Assembly (NCBI GenBank): GCA_016210005.1
Contig: JACQVA010000158.1
Span: forward strand, 139,180 to 174,528
Direction: 5' to 3'
DNA from: Deltaproteobacteria bacterium
GTDB lineage: Bacteria; Desulfobacterota; Binatia; HRBIN30; JACQVA1
DNA length: 35,349 nucleotides
Shown one piece after another: positions 15,334-24,036 of the stretch (position 1 is the stretch's first letter; each line of letters begins with the position of its first letter). The notes under the pieces were generated by a model. The model saw only the letters and a list, made by a program, of their open reading frames with translations. It had not been told where the DNA came from and made no database searches. Position numbers and translations under genes: made by a program.

Positions 15334-17120
15334 AGCGTATCGCGTACCTGACGGCGGTGGCGTACGGCCTGCTTTTCCCACTGCGCCTGCTTGGCCTCGA
15401 CACCGGAGTCTTGGCGGGCAGCGTCAGCGACAGCGGTGGTGCCCCGGTCGAGGGCGCCATGGTGACCGCCACCGACCGCAGCCAGCAGCGTGGAACCACG
15501 GTCTACGCCGACGCCGGCGGCAGCTTCCGCCTGCCGGCACTGGCAGTCGGGGCCTACGATGTGCGCGTGCGCCGCATCGGCTATCGCGACCTCCAGCAGC
15601 ACTACCAGCTCGGCGATGGCGCGCAGCGCTTGGAGCTAGTCGTCACTCCGGAAAGCGATCCCCACGAGCTAGCCTGGCAGCTGCCGTCGAGTCGTTGGCT
15701 GCCGTTGCTACTGGCGCGTTTGTCGAGCGAGGAGAAGCGCGAGGAGTTCGTCCGCCAATGCACCTTTTGCCACCAACAAGGCAACTGGGCGACGCGTGTA
15801 CCGCGCAGCGCCGAGGACTGGGATAAGATCTTCAAACTCATGGCCCGCATGGGCGGGATCATTTCCGCCGAGCTGCGGGCCGAGTTGCCGCCGGCGTTCA
15901 ACGCCGCGTACGACGACGAATCGTATCTGCCGGCGCTGACTCAGCCGCAGTTCGTTGCGCCCGCGCCGCCGCGCGGCGACGCCGCCCGTGGCGTGATCAC
16001 GGAATGGGACATCGGCCATCCGGCGTCGATGCAGCACGACCTCGCCGTTCATCCCGACGGGGCGATCTACTCCGTCGACACTAACCAGGACCAGCTCTAC
16101 CGTCTCGACCCCCGAACCAACGAGCGCAAGGCTTACGCCATTCCGCGGGGCGACTCGCCGCTCGGCGGCATATTCAACACCACTGGCACCCTGCTCGCGC
16201 CCAACAGCAACGCTCACGTGGCACCGCATAGCTTGCAGGTGGCCCCCGACGGCTCGATCTGGGTCACGCTCTGTCTCGGCAACAAGATCGGCCGCTTCGA
16301 TCCCAAGACCGAGCAGTGGCAAATCATCGAGCAACAGGACGGGCTCTATCCGCACACCTTGCGTTTCGATCGCAGCGGGCGGGTTTGGTACACGCTCGCG
16401 GTCAGCAATCACGTCGGCATGATCGACCCCAAGACCGGCACCCGCCGCACCATCCGGCTGCCCGCCCGCACTTGGGGACAGGCACTCGTGCTGCGCCTCA
16501 CGCCGCTGTTTCTGCGGGCGGCACGCTACCTGCCGATGGGAGACGCCTCGTCGGCCGGCGAAGGCATCAACCTGCCGGTGCCCTATGGCATCGACATCGC
16601 TCCCGACGGCGGGGTGTGGTTCAGCCAACTTAACGAGCGCCGCATCGGCCGCATTGATCCGGATACCGGCTCGATCAAGCTGATCGACACGCCGTTTCCA
16701 GGCCCGCGCCGCCTGCGCTTCGACTCGAAAGGCAACCTCTGGATTCCCGCCTTCAGCGCCGGACTGCTGGCGCGCTACGCCCTGAGCACCGGGGAGTTCA
16801 AGACCTGGCGGCTACCGATCGAGGGAGTCGAAACCCCTTACGCCCTCAACGTCGACCGCCGCACCGACAACGTGTGGATCTGCGGCACTAGCTCCGACTC
16901 GTTGATCCGCTTCGATCCGCTCAGCGAGCAGTTTACCGTGTACCCACTACCGACCCGGGTGACCTACACGCGCGAGATCGACTTCGACGACGCCGGCGGA
17001 GTGTGGACCTCGAACTCGAACTTCCCGACCTGGCAGATCGAGGGACCGGGGCCGAAGATCATTCGCCTGCAGCCAGAGGCCGACACGACAAGCAACCAGA
17101 TTGAGGCGCAAGTGCGCTGA
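15330..17120 (+). CDS. CnaB-like / haem-binding / Vgb-type beta-propeller fusion protein
   Basis: 596 residues with three parts. A signal peptide is followed by a carboxypeptidase-regulatory-like beta sandwich (residues ~25-105; AGSVSDSGGAPVEGAMV, then RRIGYRD). Next is a helical segment with one c-type haem motif, CTFCH at 144-148, followed by WDKIFKLMARMGG. A large beta-propeller (~210-590) then has repeated blades such as VAPDGSIWVTLCLGNKIGRF, IAPDGGVWFSQLNERRIGRI and FDPLSEQFTVYPLP, as in streptogramin (virginiamycin B) lyases. The lyase activity itself is not implied; many such propellers are periplasmic binding or redox proteins. GGAG lies before the ATG. It is coupled to the lipoprotein upstream by an ATGA overlap. 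A periplasmic one-haem protein is the likely product. Confidence 0.82.
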   Translation: MKRIAYLTAVAYGLLFPLRLLGLDTGVLAGSVSDSGGAPVEGAMVTATDRSQQRGTTVYADAGGSFRLPALAVGAYDVRVRRIGYRDLQQHYQLGDGAQRLELVVTPESDPHELAWQLPSSRWLPLLLARLSSEEKREEFVRQCTFCHQQGNWATRVPRSAEDWDKIFKLMARMGGIISAELRAELPPAFNAAYDDESYLPALTQPQFVAPAPPRGDAARGVITEWDIGHPASMQHDLAVHPDGAIYSVDTNQDQLYRLDPRTNERKAYAIPRGDSPLGGIFNTTGTLLAPNSNAHVAPHSLQVAPDGSIWVTLCLGNKIGRFDPKTEQWQIIEQQDGLYPHTLRFDRSGRVWYTLAVSNHVGMIDPKTGTRRTIRLPARTWGQALVLRLTPLFLRAARYLPMGDASSAGEGINLPVPYGIDIAPDGGVWFSQLNERRIGRIDPDTGSIKLIDTPFPGPRRLRFDSKGNLWIPAFSAGLLARYALSTGEFKTWRLPIEGVETPYALNVDRRTDNVWICGTSSDSLIRFDPLSEQFTVYPLPTRVTYTREIDFDDAGGVWTSNSNFPTWQIEGPGPKIIRLQPEADTTSNQIEAQVR

Positions 17121-17189
17121 GCGGTTCGCCAGCATCCGTCCAGTCAACTTCGTGGCCGTCCTCTTGCTAGAGTCGAGGACGAAGGGGGG

Positions 17190-17543
17190 ATGATGGCGCG
17201 TATTCTGGTTGCGGATTGTAGCGACCCCGAGTTCAGCACGGCGCTGGCGCGGGTGCTGGCACTCAAGGGGTTTGGCACGGTGGGAACCGAGTGTAACGGC
17301 ACGGAGGAACTGTGGCTTAGAGTTCTGGCTGAACGGCCCGACCTATTGCTAGTTGATCGGAAAAACGGCGCGGAAATCATTGAAAGACTGCGCGCGACGC
17401 CGCGGCGCCAGCAAGTGCGGGTACTGGTCGTCGACAGCGACCGCAACATCGACCGGGAGGTGCCGGGGGCCGACGGCTATATCCAGTGCCCGGCGCCCCC
17501 GAACATCTACGTACAGGCTGTCCGCGACGCTTTGTCGGCCTGA
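17190..17543 (+). CDS. Degenerate response-regulator receiver domain, stand-alone
   Basis: 117 residues, one receiver-like alpha/beta domain: RILVADCSD at the N-terminus, the phosphoacceptor-like Asp56 in LLLVDRKNG, VRVLVVDSD, then GYIQCPAPPNIY. The Asp is kept, but the conserved Thr/Ser after beta-4 is Asp and the conserved Lys before Pro is Cys. The switch residues are therefore lost and it is probably a pseudo-receiver. No output domain is attached. A G-run (GGGGGG) serves as ribosome site directly before ATG-ATG; either Met could start. No histidine kinase is nearby. It precedes an MBL hydrolase on the same strand by about 150 nt. Confidence 0.75.
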   Translation: MMARILVADCSDPEFSTALARVLALKGFGTVGTECNGTEELWLRVLAERPDLLLVDRKNGAEIIERLRATPRRQQVRVLVVDSDRNIDREVPGADGYIQCPAPPNIYVQAVRDALSA

Positions 17544-17689
17544 CAAGTGCGTTGTTGCGTGCGTCATTGCGACGCTCCGGCGACACTGCCGTGACGCTGC
17601 TAGGGGAGCGTCTGGCCAATGCTTTGATCCCGACAATCGTCAGTTCCGGCCGCTTGAGGCGCTGGGCGAATCCAGCTACTGAGCAGTCC

Positions 17690-18595
17690 ATGGCCCAAGC
17701 GGCGGCGCCCACTCGGGTGGTGCAGGATTCGATGATCGGCCTGCAAATGGCCGACATTGCCGCGTGGAGCCCGCGCGTGACAGTGGTGCTGGGGCAGAAC
17801 CCGAGCATCTTTGCCGGGCCGGGAACCAACACCTATCTGATCGGTACCGGCCGGCGGCCGCTGTTGCTCGATACCGGCCAAGGCGTGCCGGCGTACTTGC
17901 CGCTGTTAGAAAAGGCTTTGAACAGCCAGAGCGCGCGAGCGTTGCAAGGGATTGTGCTCACCCATGGTCACATCGACCACATCGGCGGCGTGACCCAGGT
18001 TCAGCAGCGCTTTGGCCCGGTGGCGGTATCGAAGATGCTTCTGCCCGAGCGTGATCCCGCCCAGGCGCTAACCGCCATCGGCGAAGGCGCGACCATCACC
18101 ACAGAGGGCGCGACCCTGAGCGCGCTCTGGACGCCGGGTCACGCGCGTGACCACCTCTGCTTCTACCTCGAAGAGGAGAAGGCATTGTTCACCGGCGACG
18201 TCGTGCTGGGTGCGGGCACCACCGTGATCGGCGATGACGGAGACCTCGGCGACTACCTCGACTCCTTGCGCCGCTTGCTCACACTTGAATTGGCCGTGAT
18301 CTACCCCGCCCACGGACCGGCGATCCATAACCCGCGCGAGAAGATCGAACAGTACATCGCGCACCGCCTGCTGCGCGACCAGCAGATTCTCGCCGGGCTG
18401 CGCGCCGGGGTCCACGAAGTCCCGGCGCTGGTCAAACGTATGTATACCGACGTCCCCGAATACTTACACGCTGCCGCAGCGATGTCGGTTATGGCCCACC
18501 TGCGCAAGCTGGAGAAAGAAGGACGCGTGCGGCACGAGCACCAAGCCTGGCACCTAAGCGGCGCGGACGCCGTCAAGCCGAACACCCAGCAATGA
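17690..18595 (+). CDS. MBL-fold hydrolase, LACTB2/glyoxalase II-like
   Basis: 301 residues from ATG 17690. The motifs WSPRVTVVLGQNPSIFAGPGTNTYLIG, LLLDTGQG, the metal motif THGHIDHIGG, LWTPGHARDHLCFYL, LFTGDVVLG and VIYPAHGP are all of the LACTB2 group, including the winged-helix-like C-terminus (VKRMYTDVPEYLHAAAAMSVMAHLRKLEKEGRV). Family members are soluble zinc enzymes; the vertebrate LACTB2 is an endoribonuclease and bacterial ones act on thioesters or remain unassigned. Start choice is uncertain: Met codons 39 and 54 nt further on (17729 and 17744) are possible. Upstream-extended frames into 17486 lack family likeness. The stop overlaps the next gene as ATGA. Confidence 0.88.
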   Translation: MAQAAAPTRVVQDSMIGLQMADIAAWSPRVTVVLGQNPSIFAGPGTNTYLIGTGRRPLLLDTGQGVPAYLPLLEKALNSQSARALQGIVLTHGHIDHIGGVTQVQQRFGPVAVSKMLLPERDPAQALTAIGEGATITTEGATLSALWTPGHARDHLCFYLEEEKALFTGDVVLGAGTTVIGDDGDLGDYLDSLRRLLTLELAVIYPAHGPAIHNPREKIEQYIAHRLLRDQQILAGLRAGVHEVPALVKRMYTDVPEYLHAAAAMSVMAHLRKLEKEGRVRHEHQAWHLSGADAVKPNTQQ

Positions 18596-20493
18596 AGCGC
18601 ATCCAACTGCAAGACCTGCAAGACACGTGCTCGGTCTTGCGCTACCTGCTGGCACCTTTCGGCTGCCCGCTCGCGCTGCTGCTCATCGCCATCCTACTGG
18701 CCTCACCCGCGTGGGCGAGTCAAGTGAGCGTGCCCGTGCGACTCGATCTGGCCTTTGTCCGTCAGGCGCTGGTGCAGCAGATTTATACCGAGCCCGGTGA
18801 AAAGGCGGCGATCTTCGATGACGGGGTGGGTTGCGGCTGGCTCGATCTCTACGAGCCGAAGGTCGATGTCGCGGAGGCGAGCTTACACATCACCAGCCGC
18901 GGCGATGCCCGTCTTGGCACCAAGATCGGCAGCCAGTGTTTGGTGGCGCTGGAGTGGAAGGGGTTTGTCGAGGTGTTCGAGGAACCACAACTCGACGGGG
19001 CCACGAGAGTCCTGAAGTTCAAGATCATCGATTCGAACATTTATGACGAAGAGCACAAGAAGCGGTTCACCACCGGCAAGCTATGGGACTTGGTGAAGAC
19101 CTCGGTGCATCCGCGGTTTGAGAACATGCGCCTCGACTTGAACCAGCCGTTCAACGAACTGCGGGCGTGGTTGCCCCTGGTTCTGCCGGGCAGCGCCGAG
19201 CGTATCGAGCGCATGGTGAATTCCTTGAGTGTTCGTGATCCGCGCGTGGTCGAAGGCGGCCTCGCGGTCACGCTCGCCTTCGAGGCCGAGCCGCGTCCGG
19301 CAGCGGCCGCTGCCACCCCCGAGCCCACGCTATCGCCGGCCGAAGTGGGCGCTTGGCAAGCCAAGTGGCAGCAGTGGGACGCCTTCGTTACTTTCATGGT
19401 GAAACACTTTGCGCGCGACAACAGCGGCGAGCTGGGGCACGCCTTATTCGAGCTCTTACTCGACGCGCGCCACGAGCTGCTCGAGGCGCTGGCGCCGCCG
19501 TATTCCGGCGCCCCTGATCCCGTGCCGGGCTTCTTCCTGCGCACCTGGGAACGTCTGGCCCCGGTCCTGCGCCAAGCCGCCGCCGGCCTGCCGGCCGAGA
19601 CCGCGTTGCAGTACACCAGCTTCATCACGGCTGGTGATGCGCTGGCGGCATTGCACGAGCTTGGTCCTGACCTCGGCGTGGAGTTGTCGGCCGACGGCTT
19701 GCGCCGGCTTGCCCGCATGATCGCACCGGCAGCGAGCGCGGATCCGGTGGCGTACAGCATCGAGATCGATCCGGAGTTGCGCACGCTGCTCGGCTTCGGC
19801 GCGCCCTTGCCGCCGCCCGAGATTGCTACCGATGTGGAGATCGATCTCAGCGCGCTCGCTCCCCTGCTGCGCTGGTTTGTTGCCCCCGCCGGGGCCGCGA
19901 TTGCGCCCGACACGATCGCCAAGCTCAACCGCTGGGCACCGACGCGCGACGACGTTGCCAGCTATCTGCCGCTGGTGCGCGATCTGCTGGTGCACGCCGG
20001 CAACGAGACCCTGGCCGCCAACGAACTCGGCGTACAGTTCCAGCCGCTCTATCGTCACTTAGTCTTCGCCGCCGCCTGGCAAGAGAGCTGCTGGCGCCAG
20101 TTCGTTCGCCAAGGCGGCAAGCTCACGCCGATCAAGTCAGCCGTCGGCTCGGTCGGCATGATGCAGGTGAATCAGAACGTCTGGCGCGGGGTCTATGACC
20201 TGAAGGGCCTGCTCGGCGACATCGCCTACAACGGCCGCGCCGGCAGCGAGATTCTGCTCCACTATCTGCGCGATTATGCGATCGCGAAGGGCGAGCAGAA
20301 TCAGCCCGGCGGAAGCGACAACCTGGCGCGGGCCACTTACGCGATCTACAACGGCGGCCCCGGCCATCGCACCCGTTATCGCGCGAACAAGCCCAAGCCG
20401 GCGCTCAAGAAGATCGACGATCTCTTCTGGGCCAAGTATGCCGCCGTGCGTGACGGCCGCGAGCTGGAGGTGGCGCGCTGCTATGGCGAGTAG
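18592..20493 (+). CDS. SLT-type lytic transglycosylase with a large N-terminal region
   Basis: 633 residues. A hydrophobic signal (LLAPFGCPLALLLIAILLASPAWAS) directs it to the envelope. The C-terminal ~150 residues are a goose-lysozyme-like SLT domain: catalytic Glu498 in AAWQESCWRQF, then SAVGSVGMMQVNQNVWRGVYD and ATYAIYNGGPG. It should cleave peptidoglycan between MurNAc and GlcNAc with formation of an anhydro ring. The first ~470 residues are unlike usual lytic transglycosylases: a beta-rich part (VPVRLDLAFVRQAL, LGTKIGSQC) followed by a helical part rich in Leu and Ala. It could be an adaptor or regulatory region. It starts in an ATGA overlap with the MBL hydrolase. Confidence 0.85.
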   Translation: MKRIQLQDLQDTCSVLRYLLAPFGCPLALLLIAILLASPAWASQVSVPVRLDLAFVRQALVQQIYTEPGEKAAIFDDGVGCGWLDLYEPKVDVAEASLHITSRGDARLGTKIGSQCLVALEWKGFVEVFEEPQLDGATRVLKFKIIDSNIYDEEHKKRFTTGKLWDLVKTSVHPRFENMRLDLNQPFNELRAWLPLVLPGSAERIERMVNSLSVRDPRVVEGGLAVTLAFEAEPRPAAAAATPEPTLSPAEVGAWQAKWQQWDAFVTFMVKHFARDNSGELGHALFELLLDARHELLEALAPPYSGAPDPVPGFFLRTWERLAPVLRQAAAGLPAETALQYTSFITAGDALAALHELGPDLGVELSADGLRRLARMIAPAASADPVAYSIEIDPELRTLLGFGAPLPPPEIATDVEIDLSALAPLLRWFVAPAGAAIAPDTIAKLNRWAPTRDDVASYLPLVRDLLVHAGNETLAANELGVQFQPLYRHLVFAAAWQESCWRQFVRQGGKLTPIKSAVGSVGMMQVNQNVWRGVYDLKGLLGDIAYNGRAGSEILLHYLRDYAIAKGEQNQPGGSDNLARATYAIYNGGPGHRTRYRANKPKPALKKIDDLFWAKYAAVRDGRELEVARCYGE

Positions 20494-20583
20494 TCCGGGC
20501 TGGCGTCGGTCAGCGGCGCCGGTGACAAATGCCAGCACCGCACCCCTGGCTATCGTGCGCCGATTCACGCTAGAGAAGCCGCC

Positions 20584-21582
20584 ATGGATCGTGATCGCCT
20601 GCAAGCATATCTGACCGCCCGACTGCCGAATGCCACCGACATCGCCGTCCATCGCCTCGCGCGCACCGGCGGCGGGGCCTCGCGCGAGACTTGGCTGGTG
20701 GACGCGGAATGGACCGAAAACGGCGCCCGCGCGTTGCGGCCGCTGATCATTCGGCGCGACCCGACCGCCAGCGTGCTCGAAACCGATCGCCGCACCGAGT
20801 ACCGCGTGCTGATCGCGGCCCGTGAAATGGGCGTGCCGGTCCCGCGCATCTACTGGTTGGAGGAAGAGTCGCGCTGGCTCGATCGGCCGTTCATGCTGAT
20901 GGAGCGCATCCCCGGCGTCGCACCGCCGGTGATCTTTCCGATCACGGAGAGCGACGAGACGCGGCGCACCATTGCCCAGGAGTTCGCTACCTATCTCGCC
21001 CGCATTCATCACGCCGATTGGCGCAAGCTCGAGCTCGAGTTCCTCGGGGTGCCGAGCTCGGGCGCAGCCGCCGCCCTGGCACAGGCCGACTGGTGGGAGC
21101 GCGAGTATCAGCGCAGCAAGCTCGAAGAGCGCCCGGTGCTGGCGGCGGCGTTGCATTGGCTGGCCACCCATCCGCCGCGCCAGTCGGAGATCGTGCTCGT
21201 CCATGCCGACTATCGTGCCGGCAACTTCCTCTACGACCAAGGCCACATCACGGCGATCCTCGACTGGGAGTTGGCGCACCTGGGTGATCCGATGGAGGAC
21301 CTGGCCTGGGCCGTGCTCAACTTCTGGAGCAGCGCCAACGTCTGTCAGGGCTTGCTGCCGCGTGACGAGATGATCGCCGCCTACGAACATGCCGGCGGCA
21401 TGCCGGTGAACGCGGAGCGGCTGTTCTACTACGAGGTGCTCGGCGCGGTGAAGATGGCGGTGATCTCGCTCACCGGCGTGAAGTCGTTCTGCGAGGGCCG
21501 CAACTGCGAAACCGTCTTGGCCTTGGTCGGTTTGATGGTACCGCGCTTGGAGGCTGACCTGATCGAGAAGCTACGAATCTGA
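20584..21582 (+). CDS. APH-type phosphotransferase family protein (ACAD10-like kinase domain)
   Basis: 332 residues, no signal peptide. Kinase-like motifs are in order: a Gly-rich loop RTGGGASRETWLV, a Lys-equivalent IIRRDPT, the hinge FMLMERIPG, the catalytic loop VLVHADYRAGNFLYD (Asp and Asn) and the metal motif ILDWELAHLGDPMEDLAW. This matches the ACAD10/ACAD11-associated aminoglycoside phosphotransferase-like kinases of bacteria, thought to phosphorylate hydroxyacyl-CoA or other small molecules in catabolism; an antibiotic-resistance role is unlikely. It is followed 39 nt later by a small protein gene that probably forms a pair with it. The ribosome site is weak. Confidence 0.87.
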   Translation: MDRDRLQAYLTARLPNATDIAVHRLARTGGGASRETWLVDAEWTENGARALRPLIIRRDPTASVLETDRRTEYRVLIAAREMGVPVPRIYWLEEESRWLDRPFMLMERIPGVAPPVIFPITESDETRRTIAQEFATYLARIHHADWRKLELEFLGVPSSGAAAALAQADWWEREYQRSKLEERPVLAAALHWLATHPPRQSEIVLVHADYRAGNFLYDQGHITAILDWELAHLGDPMEDLAWAVLNFWSSANVCQGLLPRDEMIAAYEHAGGMPVNAERLFYYEVLGAVKMAVISLTGVKSFCEGRNCETVLALVGLMVPRLEADLIEKLRI

Positions 21583-21621
21583 GCCCCGCCACACCCACGC
21601 TGGCGCACCGAAGGAGAACCC

Positions 21622-22086
21622 ATGCAACCAGACGCGACCGCTGTCCTTAACGGCGTGAAACAGATCATCTTCAATATCCTGCTGCCCGAGCTGCAAACCG
21701 AACAGGCGCGGCAGCAGGCGATGTACACCGGCCTGCTCCTGGATCACGTAATCGCCCGCTGGGAGATCGAGGGCGGGCTGCTGCTGGAGGAACGCGCTGA
21801 GTTGCGCGCGTTGTTGACCCAAGCGCTCGCGGTGCTCGGTGATGGCGGCGAGCTGGGGCCACGTGTGCGCGCAGCTCTAGAGGGAGCCGCGGGCAGCGGC
21901 GCTAGCCCGCGGGCCATGGATACCGCGAACGAGCGCATGCGCACACTGGTGCCGGCGCTGGCGCGGGCACTGCCGCAGGACGGCGGCGAGCGCATTCTCG
22001 AGCTCGACGCTGCCATGCGCGCTTACATCCGCAACCAACACCGCCGCGACCAGCAGATCGTGCAGGTCGGCGGCCTGGCGTGGTGA
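21622..22086 (+). CDS. Small helical protein of unknown function next to APH-type kinase
   Basis: 154 residues, entirely predicted helical by eye (LNGVKQIIFNILLPELQTEQARQQA, LLLDHVIARWEIEGGLLLEERAEL). No signal peptide and no Cys. AAGGAG lies properly before the ATG. Small helical proteins of this look (DUF6285-like, from memory) commonly follow ACAD10-type kinases, and the 39-nt spacing here supports an operon; the family name is tentative. A possible partner or regulator of the kinase. A GC-rich hairpin follows at 22089-22111. Confidence 0.6.
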   Translation: MQPDATAVLNGVKQIIFNILLPELQTEQARQQAMYTGLLLDHVIARWEIEGGLLLEERAELRALLTQALAVLGDGGELGPRVRAALEGAAGSGASPRAMDTANERMRTLVPALARALPQDGGERILELDAAMRAYIRNQHRRDQQIVQVGGLAW

Positions 22087-22485
22087 GACCCGGTCTTACG
22101 CAAGAGCCGGGGGATGCCCAACACTGGCGGGCCCCCAGACACGGAAGGTTGAGCCGCGGCCGACCTCGCTGTCAACGGCGAGCAGTCATCCGGACTTGCG
22201 TCAGCCAGGACGACCCGCAAGCCCGGGGCGAGTTCACGCGCCGCTTGCGCGGTCCGCTTCTCAGCTCGTGCGGCGGCCGCAGCCCCGGCACGGGATTGTT
22301 GCCCATCTTGCGGCTCCCGCTTGGGATCCGCCAATCTCTTCCCCTTGGGCGGCGAAATTTGTGCCGGACAGCGTCAAGCGAGAAATGGGGCCCGGGCCGC
22401 AGGCTCCGGGCTGCAAGCGTTTTCGTTTTACCCCCACCGGCTATTGCTGGTAGATTCCCCGACCAGCGGCTGGTACGGAGAGGCT
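22087..22485. other. Intergenic region, 399 nt, with hairpin and promoter candidate
   Basis: Starts with a hairpin at 22089-22111 (CCCGGTCTT / AAGAGCCGGG, one bulged G, 4-nt loop) right after the stop codon. It has no T run, so its terminator role is doubtful. Open frames on both strands here lack convincing composition or homology. A second GC hairpin (GCCCGG / CCGGGC) lies near 22391-22412. The end carries a promoter candidate for the Cys-rich gene. Confidence 0.4.
22427..22456 (+). promoter_or_regulatory. Candidate promoter of the Cys-rich protein gene
   Basis: TTTACC (22427-22432), 18-nt spacer, TAGATT (22451-22456); four of six matches in each box to the sigma70 consensus. A start of transcription near 22463 would leave a leader of about 23 nt carrying the GGAG ribosome site of the gene at 22486. 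Confidence 0.35.
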
Positions 22486-22830
22486 ATGAAGCGCGTGACG
22501 TTATCTCTGATCATGTTGGCGGCGGTCGCCACCACTACCTGGGCAGCGACGAATCAATGCATGAATAAGTGCCGGCAGGATCTCTCCACTTGTCAGCGCA
22601 AGGCTCAGGCGCAGCGGCGCGATTGCCTGCAGCCTTGCCGCAGTCAGCGCGACAAGCTGAGCGAATGCCCACCAAACGCTACCACGGAGAACTGCCCGGG
22701 ATTGCGCCAGGCCCGAGACTGTGGCGAGGCCTGTGCCAAGAAGCACCAGGTTGATTCGCGTGCTTGCCTGACCGCCGCGCGCGCCTGCCGCTCGGCGTGT
22801 GGCGCGGCCGCCACCGGAGCGGGTACGTAA
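22486..22830 (+). CDS. Small secreted Cys-rich protein
   Basis: 114 residues starting MKRVTLSLIMLAAVATTTWAAT, a clear signal peptide; GGAGAGGCT precedes the ATG. The ~90-residue mature part has 12 Cys, many in CX3C pairs (CMNKC, CLQPC, CGEAC, CRSAC) separated by charged helix-like stretches. That pattern suggests a disulfide-locked helical hairpin. No CXXCH motif, so it is not a cytochrome. I do not recognise the family. Roles in metal binding or as a structural envelope protein are possible but unsupported. It has its own promoter candidate and is followed by the serine hydrolase after 15 nt, so the two may share a transcript. Confidence 0.7.
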   Translation: MKRVTLSLIMLAAVATTTWAATNQCMNKCRQDLSTCQRKAQAQRRDCLQPCRSQRDKLSECPPNATTENCPGLRQARDCGEACAKKHQVDSRACLTAARACRSACGAAATGAGT

Positions 22831-22845
22831 CCGCTCTGTACCTTC

Positions 22846-24000
22846 GTGGCCGACGTCCCCGAGATCCATGGCTGGTGTGATGCGCGCTTTGCCGGCGTGC
22901 GCGCCGCAATGGCCGAGAATTTCCGCCAACACGGCGAGCTCGGGTCCGCGCTCGCAATCACGCTCGAAGGCCGACCGGTCCTCGATCTCTGGGCCGGCTG
23001 GGCCGACCGCACCCGCACGCGAGCGTGGCAGCGGGAAACGCTGGTGGACGTCTTCTCCGCGGGCAAGGCGATAGCGGCACTCGCTCTACTCATCCTGGTT
23101 GATCGCGGGCAGGTCGCCCTGGAAGCTCCAGTGGTGCGCTACTGGCCCGAGTTCGCAGCTCACGACAAGGGCGCCGTCACGGTGCGTATGGTGCTCTGCC
23201 ATCGGGCCGGACTGCCAGCGATCCGGCGCCCACTACCGAGCCTGGCCATGTACGACTGGCAGCTCATGACCGGAGCTCTGGCCGAGGAGAAACCGTGGTG
23301 GGAGCCGGGCTGCGAGCTCGGCTATCACGTCAACACCTTTGGGTTCTTGGTCGGCGAAATCGTGCGGCGGGTGAGTGGGCAGAGCATCGGCGGCTTCCTT
23401 CAGCGTCAGGTCGCCGGCCCGCTGGCGGCGGATTTTCACTTCGGCATCGGGCCCGAGCACGACGAGCGCATCGCCGATTATCTCTTCGCCGATAAGCCGC
23501 CGCAAATCGTGGCCGACGATGATGATGACGAGCGGCGCTTCATGTTGGGCTGCGTGTACATGAACCCGGCCGGGCTATCGGGCCCCGGCACTGTCAACAC
23601 GAGAGCTTGGCGGGCAGCCGAGATGCCCTCGACCAACGGCCACGCCAACGCGCGTGCCTTGGCGCGGATCTACAGTGCTCTGGCCTGCGGCGGAGCCGTC
23701 GACGGCATCCGGCTCGTGCACAGCTCGACAATCGATCAGGCCATCGCCGAGGCTGCCGCGGGAACCGATTTCGTGCTACGGCGCCCATCGCGTTTCGGAC
23801 TGGGCTTTCAGCTCACGCAACCGGCGCGGCCGCTGGGTCCCAACCCCCGCAGCTTCGGCCACTTCGGTGCCGGCGGCGCGCTCGGATTCGCCGACCCGGA
23901 TGCGCAGTTGGCGTTCGCTTACACCATGAATCAGGCGGGGCCGCGCTTTCAAGATCCGCGCACGCGGGCACTGATCGCCGCCGTCTACGCCGCACTGTGA
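22846..24000 (+). CDS. Serine hydrolase, class C beta-lactamase/EstB-like
   Basis: 384 residues from a GTG. The class C beta-lactamase fold motifs are all present: S71-A-G-K74 (nucleophile and base), Y160 in GYHVNTFG, and the late HFGAGG (HxG replacing KTG). The HxG form and the YHVNTFG sequence are those of EstB-type esterases rather than true beta-lactamases, so ester or lactone hydrolysis is the likely reaction. No signal peptide, hence probably cytoplasmic. It ends 36 nt before a convergent lipoprotein gene. Confidence 0.87.
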   Translation: MADVPEIHGWCDARFAGVRAAMAENFRQHGELGSALAITLEGRPVLDLWAGWADRTRTRAWQRETLVDVFSAGKAIAALALLILVDRGQVALEAPVVRYWPEFAAHDKGAVTVRMVLCHRAGLPAIRRPLPSLAMYDWQLMTGALAEEKPWWEPGCELGYHVNTFGFLVGEIVRRVSGQSIGGFLQRQVAGPLAADFHFGIGPEHDERIADYLFADKPPQIVADDDDDERRFMLGCVYMNPAGLSGPGTVNTRAWRAAEMPSTNGHANARALARIYSALACGGAVDGIRLVHSSTIDQAIAEAAAGTDFVLRRPSRFGLGFQLTQPARPLGPNPRSFGHFGAGGALGFADPDAQLAFAYTMNQAGPRFQDPRTRALIAAVYAAL

Positions 24001-24036
24001 GAGCGCCTCGCCCATTCGTTGCTGGCGCAGGTATCG

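Noticed and set aside
22023-22334. Minus-strand open frame in the 22.1-22.3 kb gap
   Set aside because: No signal, domain or ribosome site; it also overlaps the end of the helical protein gene.
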